This document shows positions 47,357 through 55,829 of a stretch of DNA of 64,000 bases, piece after piece. The translations under genes and the position numbers were made by a program. Source of the stretch: an uncultured Desulfobulbus sp. Its GTDB lineage: Bacteria; Desulfobacterota; Desulfobulbia; Desulfobulbales; Desulfobulbaceae. The notes beneath the pieces were generated by a model. That model was not told the DNA's origin and searched no databases. It was given only the letters and a program-made list of their open reading frames with translations. Location of the stretch: the NCBI RefSeq assembly GCF_963665445.1, contig NZ_OY762276.1, forward strand, positions 2,989,501-3,053,500. The letters are read 5' to 3'. Every line of letters starts with the position of its first letter. The stretch's first letter is position 1.

Positions 47357-48340
47357 ATGGTTTTCCCAGAATATCGTCCGCGTAGAATGCGCCAGTCAGA
47401 GACCTTTCGCTCCATGATCCGCGAGACCCGGCTGGCTGCCGAACAGATGATCTATCCCCTTTTCGTGCTTCCTGGAAAAGGGATACGCGAGGAGGTGCCG
47501 TCCATGCCCGGGGTGTTTCGCCTTTCGGTGGACCAGTTGGCCAAGGAGGCCAAGGAATGCCTTGCCCTGGGCGTGCGTTCGGTTATCCTGTTCGGCCTTC
47601 CCGAGAAAAAAGACGCCCTGGGTTCGGGTGCCTATGCCAAAAACGGCATTATTCAACAGGCCATCCGCGAGTTGAAAAACAAGGCCGCGGAAATGACGGT
47701 TGTGACCGATGTCTGCCTCTGCGAGTACACCGATCACGGCCACTGCGGCTGCCTGGTCGGGGAAACGGTCGATAACGATGCCACCCTGGAACTCCTGGCC
47801 AAGACCGCCCTCTCCCATGCCCAGGCCGGTGCCGACATGGTGGCACCCTCTGACATGATGGATGGCCGCATCAGCGAGATCCGTTCGACCCTGGACGAGG
47901 AGTCCTATCACATGGTGCCGATAATGTCCTATGCGGTCAAGTATGCCTCCGCCTTTTACGGCCCCTTTCGCGACGCCGCCGAGTGCGCCCCGCAGTTCGG
48001 CGATCGGCGGTCCTACCAGATGGATCCGGCCAACAGCCGCGAGGCCCTGCGCGAGGCCACCCTGGATGTGGAGGAAGGTGCGGACATTCTCATGGTCAAG
48101 CCGGCCTTGGCCTATCTCGATATCATCAGCCGGCTGCATGACGAATTCGACCTGCCGGTGGCCGCCTACCAGGTCAGCGGCGAGTATGCCATGATCAAGG
48201 CGGCCGCGGAAAAGGGCTGGATTGATGGCGAGAAGGTGATGGCCGAAAGCCTGATCTCAATCCGGCGCGCCGGTGCGGATATGATTCTGACCTACTTTGC
48301 CAAGGAGATGGCCAAACTGCTGCGAGCCAACCAAGGCTGA
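47357..48340 (+). CDS. hemB: Delta-aminolevulinic acid dehydratase (porphobilinogen synthase)
   Basis: 327 residues from the ATG at 47357, preceded by TGAGGT at good spacing; an ATG at 47345 is an alternative. Active-site zinc cysteines appear in [13 protein letters not shown], so this is the zinc-dependent type. The two Schiff-base lysines lie in [17 protein letters not shown] and [10 protein letters not shown]. It joins two 5-aminolevulinate molecules into porphobilinogen for tetrapyrroles (heme, siroheme, cobalamin). Followed directly by a terminator. Confidence 0.95.
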   Translation: MVFPEYRPRRMRQSETFRSMIRETRLAAEQMIYPLFVLPGKGIREEVPSMPGVFRLSVDQLAKEAKECLALGVRSVILFGLPEKKDALGSGAYAKNGIIQQAIRELKNKAAEMTVVTDVCLCEYTDHGHCGCLVGETVDNDATLELLAKTALSHAQAGADMVAPSDMMDGRISEIRSTLDEESYHMVPIMSYAVKYASAFYGPFRDAAECAPQFGDRRSYQMDPANSREALREATLDVEEGADILMVKPALAYLDIISRLHDEFDLPVAAYQVSGEYAMIKAAAEKGWIDGEKVMAESLISIRRAGADMILTYFAKEMAKLLRANQG

Positions 48341-48368
48341 TCCTTGCACACGGTTTGTGTGTTCTGCG

Positions 48369-48401
48369 AAGCCGGCTGTCTTTCGACAGCCGGCTTTTTT
48401 T
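48369..48401. terminator. Rho-independent terminator after hemB
   Basis: Stem GCCGGCTGTC (48371-48380), loop TTTC, stem GACAGCCGGC (48385-48394), then T7. Two extra A-T pairs extend the base. It lies between convergent hemB and the alpha/beta hydrolase gene and overlaps the hydrolase stop region. Confidence 0.92.
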
Positions 48402-49161
48402 ATCGTCTCTGGCGGTTGATGAAGCAGGCCATCAGATCAAGGCAGAGTTCAGGGAACTCGAGATGCGGTGCATGGCCGCAATCTTCAAGCAAGAGCGGTG
48501 TGGCCGATCCTCCACTCTGGCCGACTATGGCGTCCACCTGGGCAGTTGTCCCGTACTGATCATTGCGCCCCTGCAGCACGAGAAGCGGTGTTTCGATCGA
48601 TGGCAGGAGATATTCGATATTCCACGAGCGGAACCAGGGGCTGGTCCAGGTGTCTGCCCAGGCATGGAATAGGGTATCGGTCTGTTCGCCGTGGTAGCGA
48701 CGCAGGGCCAGACGCATCTTCCCCTGGGCGAAATCCCGTTTGGCCGCTTCAATTCCGGCAAGCGTGCAGTCCTCGATCCGCACATGGGCCGCCATGGTTA
48801 TGATTCCCTGCAGCAGGGGTGATCGTTCAGCTCCGGCAATGAGGGCGATACTGCCTCCGTCCGAGTGGCCGATGAGCATATAGGGGCGCCCGGGAATCAG
48901 GGCCTCCACAACCAGGGGCAACTCCACCAGGGCATGGCGGTGCAGGTAATGGATGGAGCGCCTTTGTCCCGAAGCTGGGGAAAGGCCATGTCCGATCCGG
49001 TCATAGATCAGCCCAGGGCAGCGGGTTCGGCTGCAGAGCTGATCAGGAAAATTCCGCCACTGGGCAACCGATCCCAGTCCCTCATGGAGAAAGACGAGAA
49101 CCGGCAAATCCGTCCTGCCGGGCAACAGCTGGTGATGTACTTCCTGGTTGGGAGCGATCAT
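48400..49161 (-). CDS. Alpha/beta hydrolase
   Basis: 253 residues from the ATG at 49161, chosen because the longer frame to 49272 overlaps the upstream vanZ-like gene. Oxyanion-hole region FLHEGLGS, nucleophile elbow GHSDGGS (catalytic Ser), Asp in NDQYG and His in DCGHAPHLE form a complete triad. Similar to small esterase/lactonase/haloperoxidase-like hydrolases. The substrate is unknown. No signal peptide, so likely cytoplasmic. Transcribed with the VanZ-like gene (13-base gap). Confidence 0.82.
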   Translation of the reverse strand: MIAPNQEVHHQLLPGRTDLPVLVFLHEGLGSVAQWRNFPDQLCSRTRCPGLIYDRIGHGLSPASGQRRSIHYLHRHALVELPLVVEALIPGRPYMLIGHSDGGSIALIAGAERSPLLQGIITMAAHVRIEDCTLAGIEAAKRDFAQGKMRLALRRYHGEQTDTLFHAWADTWTSPWFRSWNIEYLLPSIETPLLVLQGRNDQYGTTAQVDAIVGQSGGSATPLLLEDCGHAPHLEFPELCLDLMACFINRQRR

Positions 49162-49174
49162 TGCAGGGGACACC

Positions 49175-49564
49175 TCACCTCGGAACCGTTCTTCGTCGGA
49201 ACCGTTGCCAGACCCAAAAAACAGCCAGCGCCACCATCCCGCCCGCGACGTCCGCCGCCACATCCGCTCCACTCACCGAACGACCGGGGACAAAGGATTG
49301 ATGAAACTCATCGGACAGACCATACACCAAACAAAAGAGCGGCACCGAGAGGCCGACCAATTGCGGGCGGCGATGCCACTGCGCGGACATGGCCATGAGA
49401 TAGGCCCCACCCAAGGTCGCATAGGCAAAACAATGCAGGACCTTGTCAATATTGGCGACCGGTGGCAGATGCAGGCTTTTTCCAGGCAAATGCGACAGGT
49501 AAAAGATAAGGCTCATGACACCGATCAGCGGCACCACTCTCAGCCAGGTGTAGGAGAACCTCAT
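49175..49564 (-). CDS. VanZ-like family membrane protein
   Basis: 129 residues with about four TM helices. It shows the VanZ-like core: DKVLHCFAYATLGG and a YGLSDEFHQSFVPGRSVSGADVAADVAGG segment, in which the DExHQ...PGR...D motif is characteristic. Most bacterial members have no link to vancomycin or teicoplanin resistance; the function is unknown. The gene is nine bases from the SEC-C protein gene and reads in the same direction. Confidence 0.85.
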   Translation of the reverse strand: MRFSYTWLRVVPLIGVMSLIFYLSHLPGKSLHLPPVANIDKVLHCFAYATLGGAYLMAMSAQWHRRPQLVGLSVPLFCLVYGLSDEFHQSFVPGRSVSGADVAADVAGGMVALAVFWVWQRFRRRTVPR

Positions 49565-49573
49565 GGACGTATA

Positions 49574-50092
49574 TCAGACAGCGCTGTCCTCGTCCTGAGG
49601 AACATGCATTTTTGCGAGCATCTCTTTGGGATAGCGTTTGTGCAGCCGGCGGATGGCCGCACTGATCTGCTGGGTGGGTGCCTGGGTGAGCACGGTTTCG
49701 GCTTTGTCCACATAGGCGGTGACCGTCAACTGGCGATTTTCAAGGGCAAAGGTATGGCTGAAGTTGATTTCGATGGTTTCAGGATTCTCATCAATGGGCA
49801 CCGGCAAGGCTTCTCCCCCCTGGGCGATCTGCACCGCATCGGATTCCGTGACCTCAAGCATCCAGGCATCCCCAGCTGCATCGGAGTAGAAGAGAAAGAC
49901 ACCGAGCTCGTGAAAGCTGGATTTTTGGGTTGCGGCGATGCCCTGCACTTTTTCAATGGCCGCCATCAACGATACCTTCATCTGATTGGCCGCACTGGCC
50001 GGAGCCCCTGCCTGTTGGCCGGGCAGGCAGCAGTGCTTGTATTTTTTTCCCGAACCACACGGACAGGGATGATTTCTTCCGATTTTTCCCAT
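49574..50092 (-). CDS. SEC-C metal-binding motif protein
   Basis: 172 residues. The first 25 residues hold a SEC-C zinc-binding motif (HPCPCGSGKKYKHCC), identical in form to that at the C-terminus of SecA. The rest is an alpha/beta domain without a motif I know. SEC-C proteins often associate with ribosomes or translocation factors, but no specific function is implied. First gene of the reverse cluster SEC-C, VanZ-like, hydrolase. Confidence 0.75.
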   Translation of the reverse strand: MGKIGRNHPCPCGSGKKYKHCCLPGQQAGAPASAANQMKVSLMAAIEKVQGIAATQKSSFHELGVFLFYSDAAGDAWMLEVTESDAVQIAQGGEALPVPIDENPETIEINFSHTFALENRQLTVTAYVDKAETVLTQAPTQQISAAIRRLHKRYPKEMLAKMHVPQDEDSAV

Positions 50093-50364
50093 GGACTGTA
50101 CACCTCATGTTGACGAAGGGACCTGTATCCCTTCATGATTTTTAGTCTCTTTTCATACCCTGAACCAGCGGGCCAGTTCAATAAAAACACGAGTCCTTCC
50201 CTCCGCTTTCCCCTGGGAACTGCAGGCAAGGGCCCCCCCCCAAGTGACGCGGTAAAGAAAGGTAAAACTCTGCAAACGAACCAAGAAAAATTTGTCGCCC
50301 GGTCAGCTGGCCGCTAGGCTAGAGGAAAGACAACCCATTTTTCCTTCACGCCATGGAGTTCGCC

Positions 50365-50805
50365 ATGACCCTTGCATCGATAAATTCCGTGACTGCCCAG
50401 GCAACCATGCAGATCGACACCACAACCCAAAAAACGAGGAGCGAGGAGACCGCAACCACCACCTCTGCCGGTGGCGACACGGTGGAAATCTCGGAGGAGG
50501 GGTACGCCCTGGCAAGCCAGGCAAGCGACGCAACCAACGAAGAAGATACCTCTGCCACCGGCGAGGAAAGCGGCTCCTCAGAGGCAGCCGCCGCAGGTTC
50601 ATCCAGCGAATCCTCGCAGAGTTCAACCGATTCCACCGTTGAGGAGTTGAAAGAACAGATCGCGGAGCTGGAAAAAGAAATTGCCGAACTCGCTGCCAAG
50701 GCCCGTACCGACGAGGCGGCTCGGGTTGAGATGAATGCCAAGCTGGAAGAACTGGCCGCTCTCAACAACGAGTTGCTCCAGTTGCAGCAAAACCAGCAGG
50801 CCTGA
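50365..50805 (+). CDS. Ser/Thr/Glu-rich small protein with C-terminal coiled coil
   Basis: 146 residues from the ATG at 50365, which has GGAG six bases upstream; an ATG at 50353 has none. The N-terminal 95 residues are low-complexity Ser/Thr/Ala/Glu, including GDTVEISEEGYAL, a short motif shared with flagellar-regulator-like and other small secreted or anti-sigma-type proteins. Residues about 98-146 form a leucine-heptad coiled coil (VEELKEQIAELEKEIAELA). No signal peptide. Function unknown. The approximately 270-base upstream gap shows no other gene. Confidence 0.55.
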   Translation: MTLASINSVTAQATMQIDTTTQKTRSEETATTTSAGGDTVEISEEGYALASQASDATNEEDTSATGEESGSSEAAAAGSSSESSQSSTDSTVEELKEQIAELEKEIAELAAKARTDEAARVEMNAKLEELAALNNELLQLQQNQQA

Positions 50806-50845
50806 TCCCCTGCCTCGATATTTCTTCTGCCGCGAACATCGTGGT

Positions 50846-51325
50846 TCAATCAACCGGATGGAGCACGGAATTTTCCAGCATGCCGGTGCGAACCGGCACC
50901 AGCCAGTATTCGGAAACTCGGCCACGGATGGCCTCCGACAACTCGTCGCTGACCCAATGGGAGTCTTCCACCAGGTTGTAGAAGACTGAGTCTATGCCGA
51001 TAAACCCGTCAAGCAGATGGGTCAGGGTGTGGAGAATTTTGGTGGCGTAGCCCTGTTTAAGCTCCAGAAGTTGGTCCAGGGTCGTCACCCCCTCATCCTT
51101 GAGATGGGCGAGCATGCGCCGGGCAAAGACATCGTTGGCCACCAACCCCATGCCCAGGGTATCCCAAAATTTTTCGTGATCTCCGCCCAGCACCTCTTCC
51201 GGCTGGACAAAAAATTCGGCGTAGCTGATCAGTTGGTTGCCAGCAAGATAGCGCTCCACATGATGGGCAGCGGCAATTCCGGATTTCGATCGCACGAGAA
51301 AATAATGAGATATGGGATATTCCAT
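50846..51325 (-). CDS. Conserved-looking protein of unknown function
   Basis: 159 residues from the ATG at 51325; a GTG at 51373 would extend it. Mixed alpha/beta composition, no signal peptide or TM segment. Recognisable features are limited to a C-terminal segment with paired aromatic residues (VSEYWLVPV). I do not recognise the family. It lies 66 bases downstream of the Ser/Thr kinase gene on the same strand, so it may be the last gene of that operon. Confidence 0.55.
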   Translation of the reverse strand: MEYPISHYFLVRSKSGIAAAHHVERYLAGNQLISYAEFFVQPEEVLGGDHEKFWDTLGMGLVANDVFARRMLAHLKDEGVTTLDQLLELKQGYATKILHTLTHLLDGFIGIDSVFYNLVEDSHWVSDELSEAIRGRVSEYWLVPVRTGMLENSVLHPVD

Positions 51326-51391
51326 GGGTGAATGCACACACTCTTTGAAAAGGTTATCGCTCGGATAGGGCACTCGCGGAAAGAAGCATGG

Positions 51392-52711
51392 TCAGGACCG
51401 GAGCTCGGCAACGGCGCGCACGTAATTGAGGCAGCTGGCATCCTGAACACCGGCAAATCCCATGTCCAGGTTGACATACCAGCTTTCGTGACGCCCATGC
51501 CGATCGCAGCTCCACAACCAGCGCACCTTCTGGCCCGATTGCTCGGAAAAGGAGAAGACGTCGCCATCGGCCAGGAGACTGAGCAGTTCGTCGACCGTCG
51601 GCACCCGCCACCAACTGATCCCGTGAACTGCGCCCCGGTTCAATTCGGCCACATAGTCCTGCGCAGCGGCAAAACTCAAGGGATAACGGCTGGTCTGAGC
51701 ACACCAAAGCAATCCGGTCGCCTGATCAACAACACCCCCATCCTCGAACTGGAGGCGATTGCAGATCGGTGCAAGGGGGCGAAATTGGCTATTAACCGCG
51801 AACAGTTCCCGGGCCCTTGAACGGCAGACATTGGCCGGTTCGGTGCGCAGCCGTACCACCTGGTTGCCGTGTTCATCAAGCCGGCAGACGCCCGAGACAG
51901 TGGGAGGCCCCAGCTGCAGCCGGTCAAAGGCGGCAAGCATCTCCGCTCCACTCTGATAGCGCTCTTCGGGTTTCCACTTGAGCGCCCGGGTGAAAAAAGC
52001 GTCCCAGGCCTGATCGTAACGCGGATTCACCAGGGAAAGGGAAAAACTCTGCATGCCGGGAAGTTGCCCGGTCAGCATGCGGTACAACAGGACGGCCGCG
52101 GAATAGAGGTCCGCCCGACCATCCACGGCCTCTGGCTGTCGGCGCTGTTCCGGAGGGGTATAGTACGGAGATCCGACCTGCATGTTGTCCGGCCCGGAGA
52201 AGCTCACCCCCTTGACCAGGGCCATGCCGAAATCGCAAATTTTGATGGTGTCGTCGTCGGTGACGAGAATGTTTTGCGGCTTGATATCCCGGTGGACGAT
52301 CTGGTTGTGATGGAGAAAATCCAGGGCCCGGAGAATCTGCCGACCGTACTGCAGCACCTTTTCCGCGCGGATAACGCGGGAGGGTTCTTCGAGAATATAG
52401 GTTTCCCCGATCATATCGCCAAGATTGTTGCAGATGTAATCCATGACGAAGAACGGCCGCCCCTCCTGGTCACGATCGAAATCATGGGTTGTCACCAGAA
52501 AGGGCTGGGTAAAGGCGGCCATGGTCCGCGCCTCAAAGGTGAAAATCTCCTCCAGCTGCTTAAGGCCGACCATATCCTCGAGCAATTCCCCCGGCTGGAG
52601 GAGCTTGATCGCCACCACCTTGTCGATCACCGGCACAAGCCCCTTGTAGACCGCCCCCATGCCGCCGCGCCCCAGCCGGCGGATTATCTCGTATTTCCCT
52701 ATATATTGCAT
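51392..52711 (-). CDS. Ser/Thr protein kinase with C-terminal DUF1566 (Lcl) domain
   Basis: 439 residues. A Hanks-type kinase domain (about 1-270): glycine-rich LGRGGMGAVYKG, VAIKLL (Lys), HRDIKPQNIL (catalytic loop) and DFGMA (metal site) are all intact. The C-terminal 110 residues (GLLWCAQTSRYPLSFAAAQ... WRVPTVDELLSLL... CLNYVRAVAEL) match the DUF1566/Lcl fold, usually found in exported proteins. No TM segment or signal lies between or before them, so the whole protein looks cytoplasmic. Target proteins are unknown. Starts four bases after the phosphoesterase stop. Confidence 0.88.
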   Translation of the reverse strand: MQYIGKYEIIRRLGRGGMGAVYKGLVPVIDKVVAIKLLQPGELLEDMVGLKQLEEIFTFEARTMAAFTQPFLVTTHDFDRDQEGRPFFVMDYICNNLGDMIGETYILEEPSRVIRAEKVLQYGRQILRALDFLHHNQIVHRDIKPQNILVTDDDTIKICDFGMALVKGVSFSGPDNMQVGSPYYTPPEQRRQPEAVDGRADLYSAAVLLYRMLTGQLPGMQSFSLSLVNPRYDQAWDAFFTRALKWKPEERYQSGAEMLAAFDRLQLGPPTVSGVCRLDEHGNQVVRLRTEPANVCRSRARELFAVNSQFRPLAPICNRLQFEDGGVVDQATGLLWCAQTSRYPLSFAAAQDYVAELNRGAVHGISWWRVPTVDELLSLLADGDVFSFSEQSGQKVRWLWSCDRHGRHESWYVNLDMGFAGVQDASCLNYVRAVAELRS

Positions 52712-52715
52712 CTAA

Positions 52716-53447
52716 TTACCAATAAAGCCTCTGCGCATTGACCAAGGGAAAGCCGCGCTCCTTGATCAGGTGGATCGTGGTCTGGACATCGTAGTCCACC
52801 GCCCGAAGGTCCATGAGCTCGGCCTCCTGATCCCAGAAGAGATACTTTGCCTGCCAGCCAAGCGTATCCCGGGGTTGGCCCACACTCCCCGGAAGGATGA
52901 GGTAGCGGCTTTGCGGATCGAGCCGCCTCTGGCCCAGTTTTACCTCTCGGGACTGCACCCTCCCCTGGGTGCTGACGTACCAGCCAAAGGTGTGGGTATG
53001 GCCGGCAAAACAGCAACGCTCCTTGAACTCGCCAAACAGACGCTGCAGACGGGTTGCAGTGGGATTGTGCAGGTAGACGGTCATCGATTGCGGCGGGCAG
53101 CCATGGACAAAACGGGCACCGAAGAGGCAACGCACCGGTGGGAGCTGTTCAAGCCAGGCCAGGGATTGTTCACTGAGCAGGCAGCGGGTGGTCAGCAGCG
53201 ACTGACGGGCATTGGCATGCAGTCGCTGGAAATAGCTGCGACTGATCAGGGCAAGCTCGTGATTGCCCATCACCGACAGCACCCGGTACCCTTGCAGAGT
53301 GCGCACCACCTCTTCGGGTTCGGGACCGTAGCCGATATTATCGCCAAGGGAGACGATCCGGTCGACGCCGATTTTCGAGATATCGGCAATGACCGCATCC
53401 AATGCACGGGAGTTGCCGTGGATATCGGCTATGATCGCCAGACGCAC
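52716..53447 (-). CDS. Calcineurin-like metallophosphoesterase
   Basis: 243 residues. Metal-binding motifs of the family: IADIHGN (D-x-H), SLGDNIGYGP (GDxxG), MGNHE (GNHE), later AGHTHTFGW (GHTH). Similar to small YfcE/ApaH-like phosphoesterases of the diadenosine-tetraphosphatase group. The position just upstream of the kinase gene in the transcript makes a role as counteracting phosphatase attractive, but these enzymes more often act on nucleotides or phosphodiesters. Substrate unknown. Confidence 0.87.
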   Translation of the reverse strand: MRLAIIADIHGNSRALDAVIADISKIGVDRIVSLGDNIGYGPEPEEVVRTLQGYRVLSVMGNHELALISRSYFQRLHANARQSLLTTRCLLSEQSLAWLEQLPPVRCLFGARFVHGCPPQSMTVYLHNPTATRLQRLFGEFKERCCFAGHTHTFGWYVSTQGRVQSREVKLGQRRLDPQSRYLILPGSVGQPRDTLGWQAKYLFWDQEAELMDLRAVDYDVQTTIHLIKERGFPLVNAQRLYW

Positions 53448-53462
53448 GCCTCTCCGTTCCTC

Positions 53463-54353
53463 CTAGCCGTGACCGCGTTGCAGTGCCGCCGCCTCAAGCA
53501 GAACCGGCGAGCCGATCTTCAGGCCGGCACCGACAAATTTCTGGTTGAGGTAGTTGCGCACCGTGGTGCACTTGACGATAAAGAGAAAAAATATCGGTGC
53601 GGCCACCTCCGAGAGGCACTCGAAATTGCCCATCCCCTTGCTGATGATGCAATCGGCCTCGCGAAACAGGCGGCGAAACTCCGCATTGCTCGATTGCAGC
53701 GGCGTCCCGGGTATATCGGCCCCGTTGTCGATCACCCGGCAGAGGGTATCCAACCCGCAGGCTTGCGTATCCTCCGGGGTGGCATCGTTGATGATCGGCG
53801 AACGGCGCACTGCCAGGGTCAGTGTGCAGCCAAGGGCAAGCAGCCGTTCGATCAAGAGTTTGTCAAAGACGATTTCACCGCAGTTGTCGGCCAGGTAGAG
53901 AATCGAGGGCCGACGATCGAGCACCTGCCGCAAAGCGGCATAATGGTTGATGGCCAGATCCTGTCGGCAGGAGGCCAGGGCCGCGTCCCGGTCCAGCAGA
54001 ACCTGGGCTCCGTAATCGAGCACATTGGCATTGATCGCAAACTGAATGGCTGCCAAAAGAGGATCCGCCTCCAGGGCAATCAGCTCACGGGAGCGTTGCT
54101 CAAGATCAAGGGCAAATCGATTGCTCTCTTGTTTTTCCGCCAAAAACGGATCGGCAACGCCTGTTCGCTCACTGATCAGACGGTAGTAATGGACCGCATT
54201 TTCAGGCGGCGACAGACTGGGGTCGAACCCGGGCAGCAGCCCCCCGACCTCGGTGACGATCCGCCACTGCAGTTCCAGCTCGTCGGTACAACGACGCACG
54301 GTCCCCAGGGCCTGGCGCAGGAAACAGACCAGGCAATCGTTTCCGGTTTGCAT
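53463..54353 (-). CDS. DUF89/ARMT1-like protein (damage-control phosphatase family)
   Basis: 296 residues. The N-terminal DCLVCFLRQA (CxxC) and the later LADNCGEIVFD and KGMGNFE motifs match the DUF89 family, where these residues bind a divalent metal. Characterised relatives dephosphorylate unwanted phosphometabolites. No substrate can be assigned. The start at 54353 overlaps the TtcA-like stop by one base, so the two are translationally coupled. Confidence 0.82.
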   Translation of the reverse strand: MQTGNDCLVCFLRQALGTVRRCTDELELQWRIVTEVGGLLPGFDPSLSPPENAVHYYRLISERTGVADPFLAEKQESNRFALDLEQRSRELIALEADPLLAAIQFAINANVLDYGAQVLLDRDAALASCRQDLAINHYAALRQVLDRRPSILYLADNCGEIVFDKLLIERLLALGCTLTLAVRRSPIINDATPEDTQACGLDTLCRVIDNGADIPGTPLQSSNAEFRRLFREADCIISKGMGNFECLSEVAAPIFFLFIVKCTTVRNYLNQKFVGAGLKIGSPVLLEAAALQRGHG

Positions 54354-55117
54354 CAGGGGCGCCTCCCTCCGGTCTGCTTGAGCAGGTACGCTGTGCGCAC
54401 GTTGCCCAGGGCGGCAAAAATATGCTCCCTGGCCCCAGGAATGCGGGTGTAGATCTCCTCGGCCAGTTGATGGATGTCGCGGCGGCGGGTCCGCTCTGAC
54501 AGGGGACAGGCCGATCGAACCGGTTCCAAGGAAAGTTCCTGACCGATGGCGTGGATCTCTGTCTTGTCGAGATAGGCAAGCGGCCTGATCACTGCAAGCC
54601 GGCCGGAAAAGAGTGACTGCATGGGAGACATGGTACTGATGTTGCCGGCACAGGTAAGGTTTAACAGAAAGGTTTCGATAATATCGTCGCGGTGATGGCC
54701 AAGCGCCAGTTTATTGAAACGGTGGTCCCGGGCATGGGCAAAAAGCTGGGTGCGGCGGGATCGGGCGCAGAAAAAGCAAAGATCCTGACCGCCCGCTGCC
54801 GCCTGCTCGATCTCCTCGGGCAGGGGATGGTACTCGGCCGGCAGAATGCGCAACTCAGAGCCGAGTCGGGCAACCTGGCCTGCAATCATGGCTGCCGCCT
54901 CTCCCGGTGCATCGAACCCGGGTTCCATGTCGACATGGATAGCCTCCACCTGATAGTTGATCGGGGCTTTTTTCCGCCAATGCAACAAGACTGCCAGCAG
55001 GACCAGGGAATCCATGCCACCGGAGACGGCCACCAGAACCCGGTCGGAATCGGCCAGCATGCCGTAATCATGCATGGCCCGGCCGATTCGCCGATTCACA
55101 TCCCGCGCTAAATGCAC
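54353..55117 (-). CDS. TtcA-like PP-loop tRNA 2-thiolation enzyme
   Basis: 254 residues. PP-loop VAVSGGMDSLVLL (residues 29-41), then LCFFCARSRR with a CxxC pair, and ACPLSERTRR near the C-terminus as the probable third cluster ligand. This is the TtcA pattern: an iron-sulfur-dependent enzyme that adenylates C32 of tRNA and replaces oxygen with sulfur. TilS is less likely since it lacks the CxxC pair. In E. coli ttcA is monocistronic; here it is coupled to a DUF89 gene and follows a lipoprotein gene. Confidence 0.82.
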   Translation of the reverse strand: MHLARDVNRRIGRAMHDYGMLADSDRVLVAVSGGMDSLVLLAVLLHWRKKAPINYQVEAIHVDMEPGFDAPGEAAAMIAGQVARLGSELRILPAEYHPLPEEIEQAAAGGQDLCFFCARSRRTQLFAHARDHRFNKLALGHHRDDIIETFLLNLTCAGNISTMSPMQSLFSGRLAVIRPLAYLDKTEIHAIGQELSLEPVRSACPLSERTRRRDIHQLAEEIYTRIPGAREHIFAALGNVRTAYLLKQTGGRRP

Positions 55118-55124
55118 CCGCAGC

Positions 55125-55763
55125 CTATTTGCCGCTCTTGGCGGCCCCGCTACTCAGATACGAGCATTCGCCGAATTTTTCCCGCAGTCCGTCGCGGGCC
55201 AGATCCTCGGCGGTCAACCAGGTCAGACCGCGACTCTTCGCTTTGGGCAGGGTCAGCAGATTTTCCATCAATGCCTGCTGGCGCTCGTCGAAACGACCGT
55301 GGCACAGCACCCTGCCCTCGTTGGTCTCGTAGAGACGATAGGCAAAGGTCACTGCTGCCGGCTTCTTGACCCCGTAATCACCGCCGATACGTTCAACATA
55401 ACGGCTGACCGAGAGATCCAGCACCGCATTGCACTGGTACTGTGCGGCAATGGCCCGTGATTTCTCCAAGGAAGGCGAGCCCAGCGCCACATCCTGTTCC
55501 GCAACGAACCGGACCTTTTGACCGGCCAGTTCCTCCTTGAGCAGGGTATTGAATACCCGGCTGCCTGTAACCAGGGTGTCCCTGCTCTCTTCAGCCGGCG
55601 CATCGTCGTAATCGGCGGCGGGAATGGCCGGTATCACCGCAATGCAGGAAACCGAGACCGGCGCAACCGGTTCGACTTTCGCTGCCTGCTGCTCCGCGCA
55701 CCCGGCCAAAAGAATAAGACTGCTCGCGATACATCCGCATCGTACCAATGATTGAGTGGTCAC
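55125..55763 (-). CDS. Lipoprotein of unknown function
   Basis: 212 residues. A type II signal ending in LILLAGC (Cys22) marks an outer- or inner-membrane lipoprotein. The mature part has an alternating alpha/beta pattern (VFNTLLKEELAGQKVRFVAE... AAQYQCNAVLDLSVSRYVER) that reminds me of CsgG/TolB-N-like periplasmic folds, but I cannot assign it. The gene is seven bases from the ttcA-like start and is the first of that reverse operon. Confidence 0.6.
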   Translation of the reverse strand: MTTQSLVRCGCIASSLILLAGCAEQQAAKVEPVAPVSVSCIAVIPAIPAADYDDAPAEESRDTLVTGSRVFNTLLKEELAGQKVRFVAEQDVALGSPSLEKSRAIAAQYQCNAVLDLSVSRYVERIGGDYGVKKPAAVTFAYRLYETNEGRVLCHGRFDERQQALMENLLTLPKAKSRGLTWLTAEDLARDGLREKFGECSYLSSGAAKSGK

Positions 55764-55798
55764 CTGATCCTCCTGATAAGAAACATCGGACTCGATAA

Positions 55799-55824
55799 GT
55801 CATCCCCCTCTGGCGCGGGATGAC
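55799..55824. repeat. Small REP-like palindrome
   Basis: GTCATCCC (55799-55806), 10-base loop, GGGATGAC (55817-55824): a perfect 8-bp stem just before hisB. The same GGGATGAC ends an arm of the inverted repeat at 34727-34825, so the two may belong to one extragenic palindrome family. Confidence 0.5.
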
Positions 55825-55829
55825 ATTGT

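Noticed and set aside
49162..49272. N-terminal extension of the alpha/beta hydrolase
   Set aside because: It would overlap the VanZ-like gene and encodes Trp/Arg-rich text untypical of the family.
49175..49564. Glycopeptide resistance from a VanZ-like gene
   Set aside because: No vanA/B/H/X/Y/R/S genes nearby; VanZ-like proteins are common in bacteria without such resistance.
51392..52711. Toxin-antitoxin or phage defence role for the Ser/Thr kinase neighbourhood
   Set aside because: Neighbours are a phosphoesterase, DUF89 and tRNA thiolation genes; no defence-associated domains or mobile elements are visible.
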